From positions 41,931-105,930 of the forward strand of contig FR878777.1 in assembly GCA_000434395.1 (NCBI GenBank): DNA of 64,000 bases, written 5' to 3'. The notes beneath the pieces were generated by a model. That model saw only the letters and a list, made by a program, of their open reading frames with translations. It searched no databases and was not told where the DNA came from. This DNA is from Clostridium sp. CAG:568 (lineage in GTDB: Bacteria > Bacillota_I > Bacilli_A > RFN20 > CAG-288). Numbering within the stretch: the first letter of the stretch is position 1; every line of letters begins with the position of its first letter. The position numbers were made by a program, and so were the translations under genes. Positions 16,733 to 26,467 of the stretch are shown here, in pieces.

Positions 16733-18934
16733 CTAATGTATCACACGATTAACTTCTAATACATTCTTAATTCCTAATAAGTACTTGGTAGCTAATTCCA
16801 AATCCTTTTGGGAATTGACGGCAATGGTCAAGGATATTATGCATTTTTGCTGCTCAGGTTTCAATTTAGCGTTCAAATTCAATGCATTGACCTTGGATAA
16901 AGATAATGTATTCATAACATCGACCAACAAGCCAGGCCTATCTTGACAAATGACAGCCAAATCGACGGGATGAGTAGTCCTAGGTGCAAAATCATTCCAA
17001 ATAACTTTTACTAGTCTTTCCTCTTCATGCTTTATATTCGGGCAGTCAGTTCTATGGACCTTGATTCCATTTCCTTTGGTGATATATCCAACGATATCAT
17101 CTCCGGGAATTGGCCTACAGCAAGCTGCTAGTGTCATCATTGCTCTATCACCATTTTCAAGCAAAACTACATCTTCAACCTTCTTACTGGCTATTTGATG
17201 CCTGTTGTTATTTGAGACAATTTCTTGTTCGAGAGTTTGAGCGTCTTTCTTCAAACCGAGATAATCGACAATTTGCTGGGGAGTAATTTTCTTCCCCAAC
17301 ATTAGCAGGTAGAACGAATCTTCATCATCGCATCCAAAATGATTTATCAAATCCTTATTCACAATTTGATCGACATCTACATTCAACTTTCTTTCATGGA
17401 AGGAATCGATCAGCGATTGCTTTCCTTTAGAGATATTGTCTTTTCTCACAAAATCTTCATTCATCTTCGTGAGATATTTTCTAATCCTAGTCCTTGCAAA
17501 CGAAGACTTGCATTGGTTTAGCCAAGCTTGATTAGGATGTGCGTCTTTCGAAGTCAAGATTTCACAAATATCGCCAGTCTTAAGTTGTGTTCCTATAGGA
17601 ACAAGGACTTTGTTTATTTTTGCTCCGGAAAGTGAATCACCAACTTGAGTATGAATACGATAAGCAAAGTCGATAGGGGTCGATCCGGAGGGCAAGCAAA
17701 TAACCTTTCCCATTGGAGTAAATACATATACATTGGCATCGAAGATATCATGTTGAAGCGTATGGACATACTCTTGAGCAGATTCATCCTTTGCATTTTC
17801 AGAAGTGATTGAAACGAAATCTCTAAACCAATGTAATTGATTCTCGATTTCCTCTTGTTCCCTTCTAGCATCGTAATTAGTGTTCTCTTTATAACGCCAA
17901 TGAGCAGCAACACCCTCTTCTGCAGTTTCATCCATGTCTTTGGTTCTTATTTGAACTTCGAATACAGAACCGTCATCATTCAATACAGTCGTATGCAAAG
18001 ATTGATACAAGTTAGGCTTAGGCATGGCAATATAATCCTTGAACCTACCAGGTATGGGTTTGAAATTTGCATGAATGTAACCGAGTATTTCATAACACTG
18101 ATTCTCATTCTCTGTAATGATTCTCAAAGCCATCAAATCATAAATTTCGTTGAAATCATGTTTCTTCTCAAACATCTTTTTATATATTGAATAAATTGAT
18201 TTCACCCTCGCAGATATGGTATATGGAATATTTGTTTTAGACAAAATATCATCTAATCTATTTTTGAATCTTTGCGTGGCAGCTTCCATATCCTCGTGTT
18301 TGCTATTGAGCAAATCCTGGATATGTTTGTATTCATCAGGCTTCAAATAATACAATGACATGTCTTCCAAGTCCAATTGGATCTTATATAAACCAAGTCT
18401 ATGAGCAATAGGTGCATAGACATACATTGTTTCGTTTGAGATTCTAATTTGGCTAGCTCTAGGTTGGAAGTCCAAAGTGGACATATTGTGAAGACGATCG
18501 CACAACTTTATGATTATGACTCTGACATCCTTGGCCATGGCGACGAATATTTTCCTATGGTCTTCAGCCATAATATGCAAATCATGTCTATGAGTGACAT
18601 CAGCAATCTTTGTCAATGCCTCAACTAGACTTGCAACAGTCGGACCAAACCTAGTCGACAACTCACTGTTTTTAGTCCCAGTATCTTCTTGAGTATCGTG
18701 TAATAAACCAGCTGCAATCGTTTCAGGTCCAGCATGAAGTTTTGCCAAAAAATAAGCCACTGCTATCGGGTGGACTATGTATGGGTCTCCGCTTTTTCTT
18801 ACTTGGCCTTTATGTTTATTGTCAGCAAACGCATAGGCATCTTCAATTAGCTTTCTATCCTTGGGTATGGTGATATAGGATTCGTAAGCCTCTTTCAAAT
18901 CATCGAATGAATAGACTTTGTTCTTTTCAATCAT
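16733..18934 (-). CDS. rel: Bifunctional (p)ppGpp synthetase/hydrolase (RSH)
   Basis: 733 residues. N-terminal hydrolase domain with the HD motif intact (GLLHDTQEDT), so hydrolysis should be active. Synthetase domain includes RVKSIYSIYKK and LYQSLHTTV. A TGS domain follows around residues 395-455 (VICLPSGSTPIDFAYRIH), then a zinc-finger-like region (CCRPIPGD) and a C-terminal ACT domain. This is the stringent-response enzyme of Gram-positive bacteria, active on stalled ribosomes. Its ATG overlaps the apt stop codon (ATGA), giving translational coupling. Confidence 0.94.
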   Translation of the reverse strand: MIEKNKVYSFDDLKEAYESYITIPKDRKLIEDAYAFADNKHKGQVRKSGDPYIVHPIAVAYFLAKLHAGPETIAAGLLHDTQEDTGTKNSELSTRFGPTVASLVEALTKIADVTHRHDLHIMAEDHRKIFVAMAKDVRVIIIKLCDRLHNMSTLDFQPRASQIRISNETMYVYAPIAHRLGLYKIQLDLEDMSLYYLKPDEYKHIQDLLNSKHEDMEAATQRFKNRLDDILSKTNIPYTISARVKSIYSIYKKMFEKKHDFNEIYDLMALRIITENENQCYEILGYIHANFKPIPGRFKDYIAMPKPNLYQSLHTTVLNDDGSVFEVQIRTKDMDETAEEGVAAHWRYKENTNYDARREQEEIENQLHWFRDFVSITSENAKDESAQEYVHTLQHDIFDANVYVFTPMGKVICLPSGSTPIDFAYRIHTQVGDSLSGAKINKVLVPIGTQLKTGDICEILTSKDAHPNQAWLNQCKSSFARTRIRKYLTKMNEDFVRKDNISKGKQSLIDSFHERKLNVDVDQIVNKDLINHFGCDDEDSFYLLMLGKKITPQQIVDYLGLKKDAQTLEQEIVSNNNRHQIASKKVEDVVLLENGDRAMMTLAACCRPIPGDDIVGYITKGNGIKVHRTDCPNIKHEEERLVKVIWNDFAPRTTHPVDLAVICQDRPGLLVDVMNTLSLSKVNALNLNAKLKPEQQKCIISLTIAVNSQKDLELATKYLLGIKNVLEVNRVIH

Positions 18935-19449
18935 CTGGGATATTTGATGATGCTTTCAAAGGGCACATCCTTGAAATCATCTTGACCATGGAAGTCGGTG
19001 AGTTCTATCAATGTCTCAACCAAAACAGGAGTTGCTTTCAATTCTCTGACTAATTTGACTAAAGCAGAGGCAGTACCACCTGTAGCCATCAAATCATCGA
19101 CAATCAAGACTCTGTCGCCTTCCTTAATTAGACCTTTTTCGATGAATAATTCATCACAACCATACTCTAGTCCATAGCTAACAGAAACCAAATCACCAGG
19201 TAATTTACCTTTCTTTCTAGCCATTACAAAACCAATACCAAGTCTATAAGCGATAGCAGGTCCGAAGAGAAAACCTCTAGCTTCAGGTCCAAGAACAATA
19301 CTCGGATGGAAATTTCCAGCAATTTCAGACATTTTGTCCAATGTATATTTCAAATAACGTCCATCAGCAAACAAAGGAGAGACATCCTTGAAAGAAATGC
19401 CTTCTTTTGGAAAACCATCAGTGATTCCTATCTTATCTTTTAGTTCCAT
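18931..19449 (-). CDS. apt: Adenine phosphoribosyltransferase
   Basis: Salvages adenine to AMP using PRPP. The PRPP-binding motif is VLIVDDLMATGGTA; the N-terminal region FPKEGISFKDVSPLFAD is typical. I place the start at 19449 (172 residues, normal family length) because GGAGGG lies just upstream; an ATG at 19494 would add 15 residues without a ribosome binding site. Overlaps rel by 4 nt. The apt-rel pairing is conserved in Firmicutes. Confidence 0.94.
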   Translation of the reverse strand: MELKDKIGITDGFPKEGISFKDVSPLFADGRYLKYTLDKMSEIAGNFHPSIVLGPEARGFLFGPAIAYRLGIGFVMARKKGKLPGDLVSVSYGLEYGCDELFIEKGLIKEGDRVLIVDDLMATGGTASALVKLVRELKATPVLVETLIELTDFHGQDDFKDVPFESIIKYPR

Positions 19450-19562
19450 TTTTCCCTCCAAAAAAGCTAAATAATTATACTTTAAATTAATCATTTTTTA
19501 AACTATTCTTGTGCTGTTATCGTTTTCTTTTTGAGTTTATAATATGGTCAGAGGGAAAATTC

Positions 19563-20441
19563 ATGAAAGTAACAATTTTAGGAGATTTAGGGCCTTGTTT
19601 CGGAGTTGAAAGAGCCATCGATGAAGCCATAGATATTCATCGATCTTTCCCATACTCAAAAATTTATTTTCCCCACCCTATGGTTCATAACCAAAGAACC
19701 AATGATTTGGTAAAAGAAAAAACAGGATCTGAGATTCTTACTTCCTTCGCTTCGACTGACATCAATAATTTGCCGGATGAATCCATCATTATGTTTTCAG
19801 CCCACGGGCACCCCTTTGAGCAAGAATCATTGCTAAAGGAAAAGGGCATTAAATATTTCGATAGCTTCTGCCCGTTATTAAAGGCAAAATACTCATCGAT
19901 TAATAAAGCAAAGCAAAACAGTGAAGCTATACTTTACTATGTCGGAAAGGATGGACATCAAGAAACTGTTGCTACAATGGCAAATCATCCTTACTTAAAT
20001 TTTATATCTATAAAAGATGAAATTGATTCTCTGGAATTTAACCAAGTAACTGATAAACAAGTCTATGTTTTTAGACAGTCAACTTTAATTCTTTATCCTT
20101 TCGATAAATTAATCCAACGCATAAACACTTTCCATCCGAACAACGTAATTTTAGAAAAGCCCTGTCCATTTTTATCGAGAAGATATGATTGCATTAGTAG
20201 GATTGATCAATCAGAAAATTTAGCTTTTATCATAGTTGGAGATAAAACATCATCAAACGCCAATGAACTCTTGAAAAGATGCAAAGAAACACATCCAAAT
20301 TCAACCAGTCTTTTAGTAGAATCAAAGGAAGATATAGATATTTCATTATTAAAAGACATAAAAAGAGCAATTCTAATAAGTTCCACTTCAGCATTGAAAG
20401 AAGATGCCTTAGGAATAAAAGAACTGTTGGAATCTTTGTGA
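19563..20441 (+). CDS. ispH: 4-hydroxy-3-methylbut-2-enyl diphosphate reductase
   Basis: Last enzyme of the MEP pathway, giving IPP and DMAPP through a [4Fe-4S] cluster. The three cluster cysteines are visible: GPCFGVERAI (residue 12), DSFCPLL (about 104) and EKPCPFL (about 198). Further landmarks are MVHNQ, FSAHGHP and GDKTSSNANEL. I start at the ATG at 19563, preceded by AGAGGG; an upstream ATG at 19509 would run through the -10 TATAAT at 19538-19543. The usual C-terminal TAGASAPE-like motif reads SSTSALKE, so the enzyme is somewhat divergent. Confidence 0.9.
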   Translation: MKVTILGDLGPCFGVERAIDEAIDIHRSFPYSKIYFPHPMVHNQRTNDLVKEKTGSEILTSFASTDINNLPDESIIMFSAHGHPFEQESLLKEKGIKYFDSFCPLLKAKYSSINKAKQNSEAILYYVGKDGHQETVATMANHPYLNFISIKDEIDSLEFNQVTDKQVYVFRQSTLILYPFDKLIQRINTFHPNNVILEKPCPFLSRRYDCISRIDQSENLAFIIVGDKTSSNANELLKRCKETHPNSTSLLVESKEDIDISLLKDIKRAILISSTSALKEDALGIKELLESL

Positions 20442-20452
20442 TTTGAATTATT

Positions 20453-21160
20453 TTAATTCAGCAATAAATCGTTATTAGCTAGGATTATAGATTTAACTTT
20501 TTCTTTGGCTTTAACAGCTGTTCTAAACACTTTAGCAGGTGATATTTTTAAAACATTTGATAATTTCGATACGGTCATTTTGTCGTAATTGAACAAAGCA
20601 TAAAGATGAAGGAGAATGAAACTTTCATCCTGAGTCAATAATAAAATTGCAGAGATTAATTTTTCTCTTTTTATTAAAATTGATAGAAATTCATCATCGC
20701 AACCCTTGTAATCAGTCGTTTCTATAATTGAGTGACCATTAAAATAAGAATAAATTCTTTCGATAGATTCATAGTAACACAATGAATCACGATGCATTTT
20801 GAATGCTTTGCTTGAAGAAGCATAAGCAGTTTTGCAAATTCGACTTCTCACGAGATATTCAGCATAAGTTTTAAACCTTGAGACAGGATTAGGAATGTAA
20901 TACTTAGCGGCTATTATCACCCCTTCATATCCAGTAAGAATAAAATCTTCAATCTTTATACAACTGTATTTATCTTTCTTAATCATTTCGAAAGATACAT
21001 ATTTCGAAATATCCTTTGCTAATTCTAAGAGACTTTGTTTATACAACAAAATATCTTCTTCAATCTTTGAATTGTTATTTTTCTTAACACCTTTAGCTAA
21101 CGTAATCATCTCATCGACAAGCCACTCTTGGCGGTGGATCGCCATGAAACCAAAAGCCAT
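20453..21160 (-). CDS. Divergent sigma-70-like protein
   Basis: 235 residues from the ATG at 21160, chosen because AAGGAG lies 7 nt upstream; a longer frame from a GTG at 21208 has no such site. Residues 69-116 (IEDFILTGYEGVIIAAKYYI..RFKTYAEYLVRSRI) align by eye with sigma region 2.2-2.4 (DLIQEGNIGLxxA..FSTYAxxWIR). Residues about 195-218 (TVSKLSNVLKISPAKVFR) look like the region 4 helix-turn-helix. Regions 1 and 3 are not evident. Convergent with ispH and separated from trmK by a terminator, so it is its own unit. A sporulation-type or decoy sigma factor are alternatives. Confidence 0.6.
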   Translation of the reverse strand: MAFGFMAIHRQEWLVDEMITLAKGVKKNNNSKIEEDILLYKQSLLELAKDISKYVSFEMIKKDKYSCIKIEDFILTGYEGVIIAAKYYIPNPVSRFKTYAEYLVRSRICKTAYASSSKAFKMHRDSLCYYESIERIYSYFNGHSIIETTDYKGCDDEFLSILIKREKLISAILLLTQDESFILLHLYALFNYDKMTVSKLSNVLKISPAKVFRTAVKAKEKVKSIILANNDLLLN

Positions 21161-21281
21161 AGATATTCTCCTTATAGATTCCAATAAATCTATTAAGTGT
21201 ATTTTCACTCTATTTCGATTTTATTCTATAGACTTGAAAATTTAATGTTGGTTTTAATTTATTTATAAGAAAAATTAAGAA

Positions 21282-21307
21282 AAAATCCTGACTTTCATCA
21301 GGATTTT
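21282..21307 (-). terminator. Terminator behind trmK
   Basis: On the minus strand AAAATCCTGA and TCAGGATTTT form a ten-pair stem around a 6 nt loop and are followed by TT and a T-rich stretch. It ends the dnaG-sigma-rpoD-trmK transcript. Confidence 0.85.
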
Positions 21308-21313
21308 CTAACA

Positions 21314-21985
21314 TCAATATTGCTTAAGTGCCTTACGGCAAAGTTCAAGTTCGACTTTGGACTTGGGATTTAATTGACCATTTTCTTCTACTTTAGATAG
21401 GAGATTTTTGGTCCTATTCAAGTAATCAAATAAAATTTTATCTTTGTTTTTTAATGAAATTCTACCAAATTCTAATTCATAGTCTTCATAGGGATTTTCT
21501 TCAGCACCTTTTATAGCGACAATCAAAGGATAGGCCTTGCCCCTTTCGAGCAAGTATTCTTCGTGAACGATTTTGAATCCACGCTCCATCAATGAATCTC
21601 TAACTAAAAATGCTTCACTTTGAGGTTCGACTATAATTTTATTTATATTAACCAAATCTTTAGGCTTTCTACACAATATATCTTTTATGGTTCGACCACC
21701 CATCCCAGCTATTATAAGTGTATTTACATCTTCTCTTAATCCTTCCAGACCGTCAGTCTGATAGCATTCCACAAGATTTTGAAGATTGTTTTCTTCGACG
21801 TTATCTATCAGTTTGTAGAAAGGACCCTTACCATATTCAGTAGCATAACCTTTATGGTTATATTTTTGGGCTAAATACATGGATAAATAGCCGTGGTCTG
21901 CTCCAATATCTGCAACTATATCCCCTTCTTCAACAAAAGAAGCAATTTTGGAAAGTCTATTTGAAAGACTTATTTTATTCGACAT
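21314..21985 (-). CDS. trmK: tRNA (adenine-22-N1)-methyltransferase TrmK
   Basis: 223 residues; Rossmann-fold SAM methyltransferase with motif [17 protein letters not shown] and the family motif IAGMGGRTI. It methylates A22 of tRNA in Bacillus. The ATG lies inside the 3' end of rpoD (11 nt overlap), as in other Bacilli where this gene (yqfN) follows sigA. Confidence 0.92.
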   Translation of the reverse strand: MSNKISLSNRLSKIASFVEEGDIVADIGADHGYLSMYLAQKYNHKGYATEYGKGPFYKLIDNVEENNLQNLVECYQTDGLEGLREDVNTLIIAGMGGRTIKDILCRKPKDLVNINKIIVEPQSEAFLVRDSLMERGFKIVHEEYLLERGKAYPLIVAIKGAEENPYEDYELEFGRISLKNKDKILFDYLNRTKNLLSKVEENGQLNPKSKVELELCRKALKQY

Positions 21986-23615
21986 TTCTAAAGTCCTTCA
22001 AAGCATTAGAACGTTTGGGTTGTCTCAATTTTTTGATAGCTTTTGCTTCTATTTGACGAATACGTTCTCTAGTTACATTAAATTCTTTACCGACTTCTTC
22101 AAGAGTATGGGTCTTTCCATCTTCGCCCAATCCATAACGAAGCATAATAACTCTTCTTTCTCTGTCAGAGAGATCATTCAATACTTCATTCAACTTTTGC
22201 TTGAGCATATCATGTTCTGCGTACTGCTCTGGTGTTACGTTGTCTCTATCCTCAATAAAGTCACCGACATGAGAATCTTCTTCTTCGCCAACAGGTTTCT
22301 CTAATGAAAGAGGATCAAGTGCAATTTGCTTGATTTCTCTAATTCTTTCAGGTGTATACAAACCGTTGAGTTCATCCGAAATTTCTTCATCAGTAGGATC
22401 TCTGTTAAGCTTCTGTACAAGGCTTCTTTGAGCTTTTGTAATTTTATTAATGGTTTCGACCATATGAACAGGAATTCTTATAGTTCTGGCTTGGTCTGCC
22501 AAGGCACGAGTGATGGCTTGTCTAATCCACCATGTAGCATAAGTTGAGAACTTAAATCCACGGGTATAGTCAAACTTATCTACAGCTTTCATCAAACCAA
22601 CATTACCTTCTTGAATCAAATCGAGGAAATCCATACCACGTTTGATGTAATGCTTTGCAATAGAAACAACAAGCTTCAAATTGCAATTTGTCAATTCATC
22701 CTTAGCATCTTGTCCGTCCTCGCCACCTTCTTTGATTCTTTTTGCTAATTCTTGCTCTTGTTCCTTAGAAGTCAAAACAGGATAACGTCCAATCTCTCTC
22801 AAGTATTGTTTTACAGAATCGTTAATTTTAACATCAATAGCAGGATTGTAATCGCTGACTGTAGATTGATAAGTAACATCTTGTTCGGCGTCGCCTTCAG
22901 CTTCCTCATCCAAATTATCCCCATCTTCATCTAAATCTTCGATATCATCATCATCGATATCATCATCATCCTCATCACCGGTATAAAGTGTTCCATCATC
23001 GTTTCTGACTTCAATAGGATTATCAGGATTGTTCAAAAGCCAATCGAAGAAATCGTCATTTTCATCATCGCTCAATTCAAAATGATTTAAAAGATTTTCA
23101 ACTTTAGAAATCTTAATGTAACCTTCTGCATTAACAATATCAAGAATTTCCTTCTTGACATCATCCAATGTCAATAATTGCTTACCACTTTTAATCAAAT
23201 CGGAAACAGTCTTTTTGCTTCCTTTTCCTTTGGGTTTTGAAGATTTTTTCTCAACATCATCAAGATCTAAAATATCATCGGAATCTGTATCTTTCTCATC
23301 TTCAATCTTCTCTTCATCGATGCCCTTTTTTTCTTCATTTGCATCCTCGACAGGTGTTGGTTTATGTTCTTTGCTTTTTGAAGAAGATGACTTAGTTGCC
23401 TTCTTAGATTTATTTGCTTTTTTTGTCTCTTTAACTTTAGTCTCTGCTTCTTTTTCAGTAGTAGTCTTTTCTTCCTTCACGGTTTCTTTCTTTGCATTTG
23501 CACTAGTTTTTTTTGCTGAAGAAGCTTTTTTTGATTTCACTGCTTTCTCTTCATTATTAACTACTTTTTCAATGCTTTCTTTTTTAGTATCCTTTTTTGT
23601 TGTTTTTTCACTCAT
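21975..23615 (-). CDS. rpoD: Primary sigma factor (SigA/RpoD)
   Basis: 546 residues, longer than the ~370 of Bacillus SigA. Residues 1-115 are a lysine- and glutamate-rich low-complexity tail; a region 1.1-like helical domain follows (about 130-200), then an acidic run of Asp/Glu (about 205-235). The core is canonical: region 1.2 [14 protein letters not shown], region 2 [34 protein letters not shown], region 3, and region 4 ending [17 protein letters not shown]. It directs housekeeping transcription. GGAGG precedes the start. Confidence 0.96.
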   Translation of the reverse strand: MSEKTTKKDTKKESIEKVVNNEEKAVKSKKASSAKKTSANAKKETVKEEKTTTEKEAETKVKETKKANKSKKATKSSSSKSKEHKPTPVEDANEEKKGIDEEKIEDEKDTDSDDILDLDDVEKKSSKPKGKGSKKTVSDLIKSGKQLLTLDDVKKEILDIVNAEGYIKISKVENLLNHFELSDDENDDFFDWLLNNPDNPIEVRNDDGTLYTGDEDDDDIDDDDIEDLDEDGDNLDEEAEGDAEQDVTYQSTVSDYNPAIDVKINDSVKQYLREIGRYPVLTSKEQEQELAKRIKEGGEDGQDAKDELTNCNLKLVVSIAKHYIKRGMDFLDLIQEGNVGLMKAVDKFDYTRGFKFSTYATWWIRQAITRALADQARTIRIPVHMVETINKITKAQRSLVQKLNRDPTDEEISDELNGLYTPERIREIKQIALDPLSLEKPVGEEEDSHVGDFIEDRDNVTPEQYAEHDMLKQKLNEVLNDLSDRERRVIMLRYGLGEDGKTHTLEEVGKEFNVTRERIRQIEAKAIKKLRQPKRSNALKDFRNVE

Positions 23616-23690
23616 ATTTATTTACCTCCACTACTTACATTCTTATTTTGTGTTTGAAAACACAAAAGTAAAAAATTATTTTTAGAATTC

Positions 23691-24494
23691 TTAATTATTC
23701 ATCATTAAATTCTTCAATTTGACTAGAATTTGGCTTAACCTGGCATAGATTGATTGTTTAGTCATCTGCTTTTTTACTAGATTCTTTTCCACCAACAGGG
23801 AAGCTATTTCATCATAAGTCATTTCTTTACCTTCAAATTCACTTCCTAATCCAAAATAGGCCTTAACGATAAGTTGATCGGCTTCATCCAATTCATTAAT
23901 CGCTTTATTCAAAGATTCTATTTCTATATTGTTTATAGCACTTTTCTCAGGATCATCTTTTTCATAGCTATATTCATTTAAATCAGATTCATCAGAAAAT
24001 AAATTACTTTCATCCAAAGATGTTACAGTAGTTTCCATAAGCCTAGCTTTATGTACGATAGAAGGAGTCATTTTTCCTCCTATTTCATTTGCTATCTCTT
24101 CGTTTGAAGGTTGTCTATTCAATTGACTTAAAAGTCTTTTTTCTACAGCCTTAATCTGTTTTATTTTCTTCTCATTTCCTCTTGTAGTAGTGCTAAAAGA
24201 ACTAGGTACATTATTGATTTCGTTATCGATCAAATAAGTTGCATATGTAGAAAAACTTTGATTGGAAAATCTATCGTAGTCATATCTATTTATAGCTTTC
24301 CATAAGCCAATCAAACCAGAAATATAATAACAATCATAATCGTCTTTAGTTAAATAATTTCCCTTCAATTTAGTTATTCTAGATTTAACTAATGGTATGT
24401 TATTCTTGATCAATTCATCGCGAATAGATTTATCGCCAGTTTCTTTATATTCTTTAATCCTTTTCACTTGATAATCTTTGATATTATTATCCAT
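23691..24494 (-). CDS. Second sigma-70 family factor
   Basis: 267 residues. Region 2: LIKNNIPLVKSRI..YISGLIGLWKAINRYDYDR..QSFSTYATYLIDNEI. Region 3-like: LNRQPSNEEIANEIGGKMTPSIVHKAR. Region 4: LDEADQLIVKAYFGLG..MTYDEIASLL..QSIYARLSQILVKLK. So it has all DNA- and core-binding regions but lacks region 1.1, like alternative group 3 sigma factors (SigB/SigF/SigH type). It is inserted between dnaG and rpoD, whose adjacency is otherwise conserved. No anti-sigma gene is adjacent. The regulon cannot be inferred. Confidence 0.82.
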   Translation of the reverse strand: MDNNIKDYQVKRIKEYKETGDKSIRDELIKNNIPLVKSRITKLKGNYLTKDDYDCYYISGLIGLWKAINRYDYDRFSNQSFSTYATYLIDNEINNVPSSFSTTTRGNEKKIKQIKAVEKRLLSQLNRQPSNEEIANEIGGKMTPSIVHKARLMETTVTSLDESNLFSDESDLNEYSYEKDDPEKSAINNIEIESLNKAINELDEADQLIVKAYFGLGSEFEGKEMTYDEIASLLVEKNLVKKQMTKQSIYARLSQILVKLKNLMMNN

Positions 24495-24507
24495 ATTAAG
24501 AAACCCC

Positions 24508-26439
24508 TTATTTAGAATTAGACTTCTTTTTTACTCCACTTATAACTAATTTCTTTCTCTTATAATCAGCTAAGGCATCCAAATCATTTCCAATTTTCTT
24601 AGACATGTTCTCATCATCAACATAATTTCTATGATTCTCAAGCAGTTCTTTAAAAGAGTCATTTCTATAATCATCTGAAGTCATCAAGTTCAAAAAATCA
24701 AAAGCTCTTTCTACCTCATCTTTGGTCAATATACTCTGAACACCTTCTTCATTCAATTGATCTAAATGAAATTCTAAATCAGTTTTAGCTTTATCTAATT
24801 CAGCACCATCAAGTCCTAAATTTGATGTGTCTACTCTATAATGATATTGGCTTAAAATATAATTAGAAATTAATCTATAAACTTTGTTATAAAACCAGAA
24901 ATTGCTTCCTTCTAATTGCTTTGCAGCATCGTAAGATAATGGCAATCTAGCAAGAATTTGTGCTTCTGTATACATCGTTTTATCACTCAATGTTCCACCA
25001 AACTCACGTTGCTTTTTAATTCCTAGCAATTTCAAATTTATTTGTCCGTTAAACTTGTCTGATTCGGAAGTATATAAAATCGGAGAAGAAAGATTATTTG
25101 TTTCAGCCACTTCCTCAAAAGGCAATCTATTATCTCTCACTAATCTTTCATGAAACGATGAAACTGAAAGACCAGTACAGCTAGAAAGAAATTGCTCTAA
25201 CAATCCTCTTTCTGTGATGGATAAATAAGAGTAATTGGATGATAATCTACTAACGACTGTATCGAGATTTTTTATATAATCACCTTTATTTTTATCTAAG
25301 CATAAAACAGCATAAGTTATAGGGTCCAACAAATCATTCATCTTGGAAACCATAATCTCAGATCCGTATTTATCTAAGACTTCATCAGCATCTTTTCCAT
25401 CCTTTTCAAGATTAAAAGGGCGTGTGATTTTAAATTTTATTCCAGAGCTAGTAAATGCCGTCAACCATTTCTTAGTTGCGTTTTGACCAGGTCCATCGCT
25501 ATCTAAAGATAGCCTTACTTCAACATTTAATTTTTTCAATATTTGAAGATGGGTGGAAGAAACATTTGTTCCCATCAAAGCGACGGCAGAATTAATTCCT
25601 GCTCTATAAAGAGCGATAACATCCATGAAGCCTTCAGTGACGTAAATATATCCATCTCTTTTGGCTGTTTGAATAGCATTATCCAAATTATATAAAAGAG
25701 TAGATTTCTTGAATAAATCAGTTTCAGGCGAGTTTATATATTTTGATGTAGACGGATCGTCTGGCAAGTATTTTCTCCCTGAGAATCCAACCGCATGACC
25801 ATCACTATCCTTTAAAGGAAACATAATCCTTTCTGAATAGCGGTCCTTTAAAGTCTCTGAATTAGATGAAAGAATACCGGCTTTTTCTAAGACATCAATA
25901 CTATATCCTTTTTTCTCTCTAAGAGTACGGATTGCTAAAGTGTTGTCTTTAGGAGCATATCCAATTCCAAAATGTTCCAACACACTGTCATCCATCTTTC
26001 TGTTTTTTAAGTATTCAAAAGCCTTAACACCAGCTTGAGTTCTTAATTCCATACGATAAAAGCTAGCTAAATCATCCAAGGCTTTGCTTTCAGGTGGAAG
26101 ACTTTTTCTTTCGACTTCCACCAAAGAAGTTAACGAATTCTTAGGAAGAATAATTCCATTTATTTCAGCTGTTCTTTTTATCGCTTCTTCCAAAGATATA
26201 GAACGACTCAACCCAATATATTTTTGAACAAATCCAATAGGATTACCGCCAGCGCCACAAACGAAGCACTTAAAAATATTCAATGTAGGATTAACAGACA
26301 TTGAAGGGTGCGTGTCATTGTGGAAAGGGCAAACTGCAACAATTGAGTTTCCTTTCTTTTGAACGTCAATAAAGCTAGAAACAGTCTTAACGATACTAGA
26401 CTTCTGCTTTACTAAGTCGTAGAGGTCTTTATTATTCAT
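24508..26439 (-). CDS. dnaG: DNA primase
   Basis: 643 residues. N-terminal CHC2 zinc finger (CPFHNDTHPSMSV..KCFVCGAGG), catalytic RNA polymerase core (FGIGYAPKD, ERIMFPLKD..GFSGR), TOPRIM domain with VTEGFMDVIALYRAG and SLDSDGPG, and a C-terminal helical region that should bind the replicative helicase. Makes RNA primers at the fork. First gene of the macromolecular-synthesis operon dnaG-(sigma)-rpoD-trmK; glyQS lies 28 nt upstream on the same strand. Confidence 0.95.
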   Translation of the reverse strand: MNNKDLYDLVKQKSSIVKTVSSFIDVQKKGNSIVAVCPFHNDTHPSMSVNPTLNIFKCFVCGAGGNPIGFVQKYIGLSRSISLEEAIKRTAEINGIILPKNSLTSLVEVERKSLPPESKALDDLASFYRMELRTQAGVKAFEYLKNRKMDDSVLEHFGIGYAPKDNTLAIRTLREKKGYSIDVLEKAGILSSNSETLKDRYSERIMFPLKDSDGHAVGFSGRKYLPDDPSTSKYINSPETDLFKKSTLLYNLDNAIQTAKRDGYIYVTEGFMDVIALYRAGINSAVALMGTNVSSTHLQILKKLNVEVRLSLDSDGPGQNATKKWLTAFTSSGIKFKITRPFNLEKDGKDADEVLDKYGSEIMVSKMNDLLDPITYAVLCLDKNKGDYIKNLDTVVSRLSSNYSYLSITERGLLEQFLSSCTGLSVSSFHERLVRDNRLPFEEVAETNNLSSPILYTSESDKFNGQINLKLLGIKKQREFGGTLSDKTMYTEAQILARLPLSYDAAKQLEGSNFWFYNKVYRLISNYILSQYHYRVDTSNLGLDGAELDKAKTDLEFHLDQLNEEGVQSILTKDEVERAFDFLNLMTSDDYRNDSFKELLENHRNYVDDENMSKKIGNDLDALADYKRKKLVISGVKKKSNSK

Positions 26440-26467
26440 TTGGCTCCTTTCTAGACTTCAAAAAATA

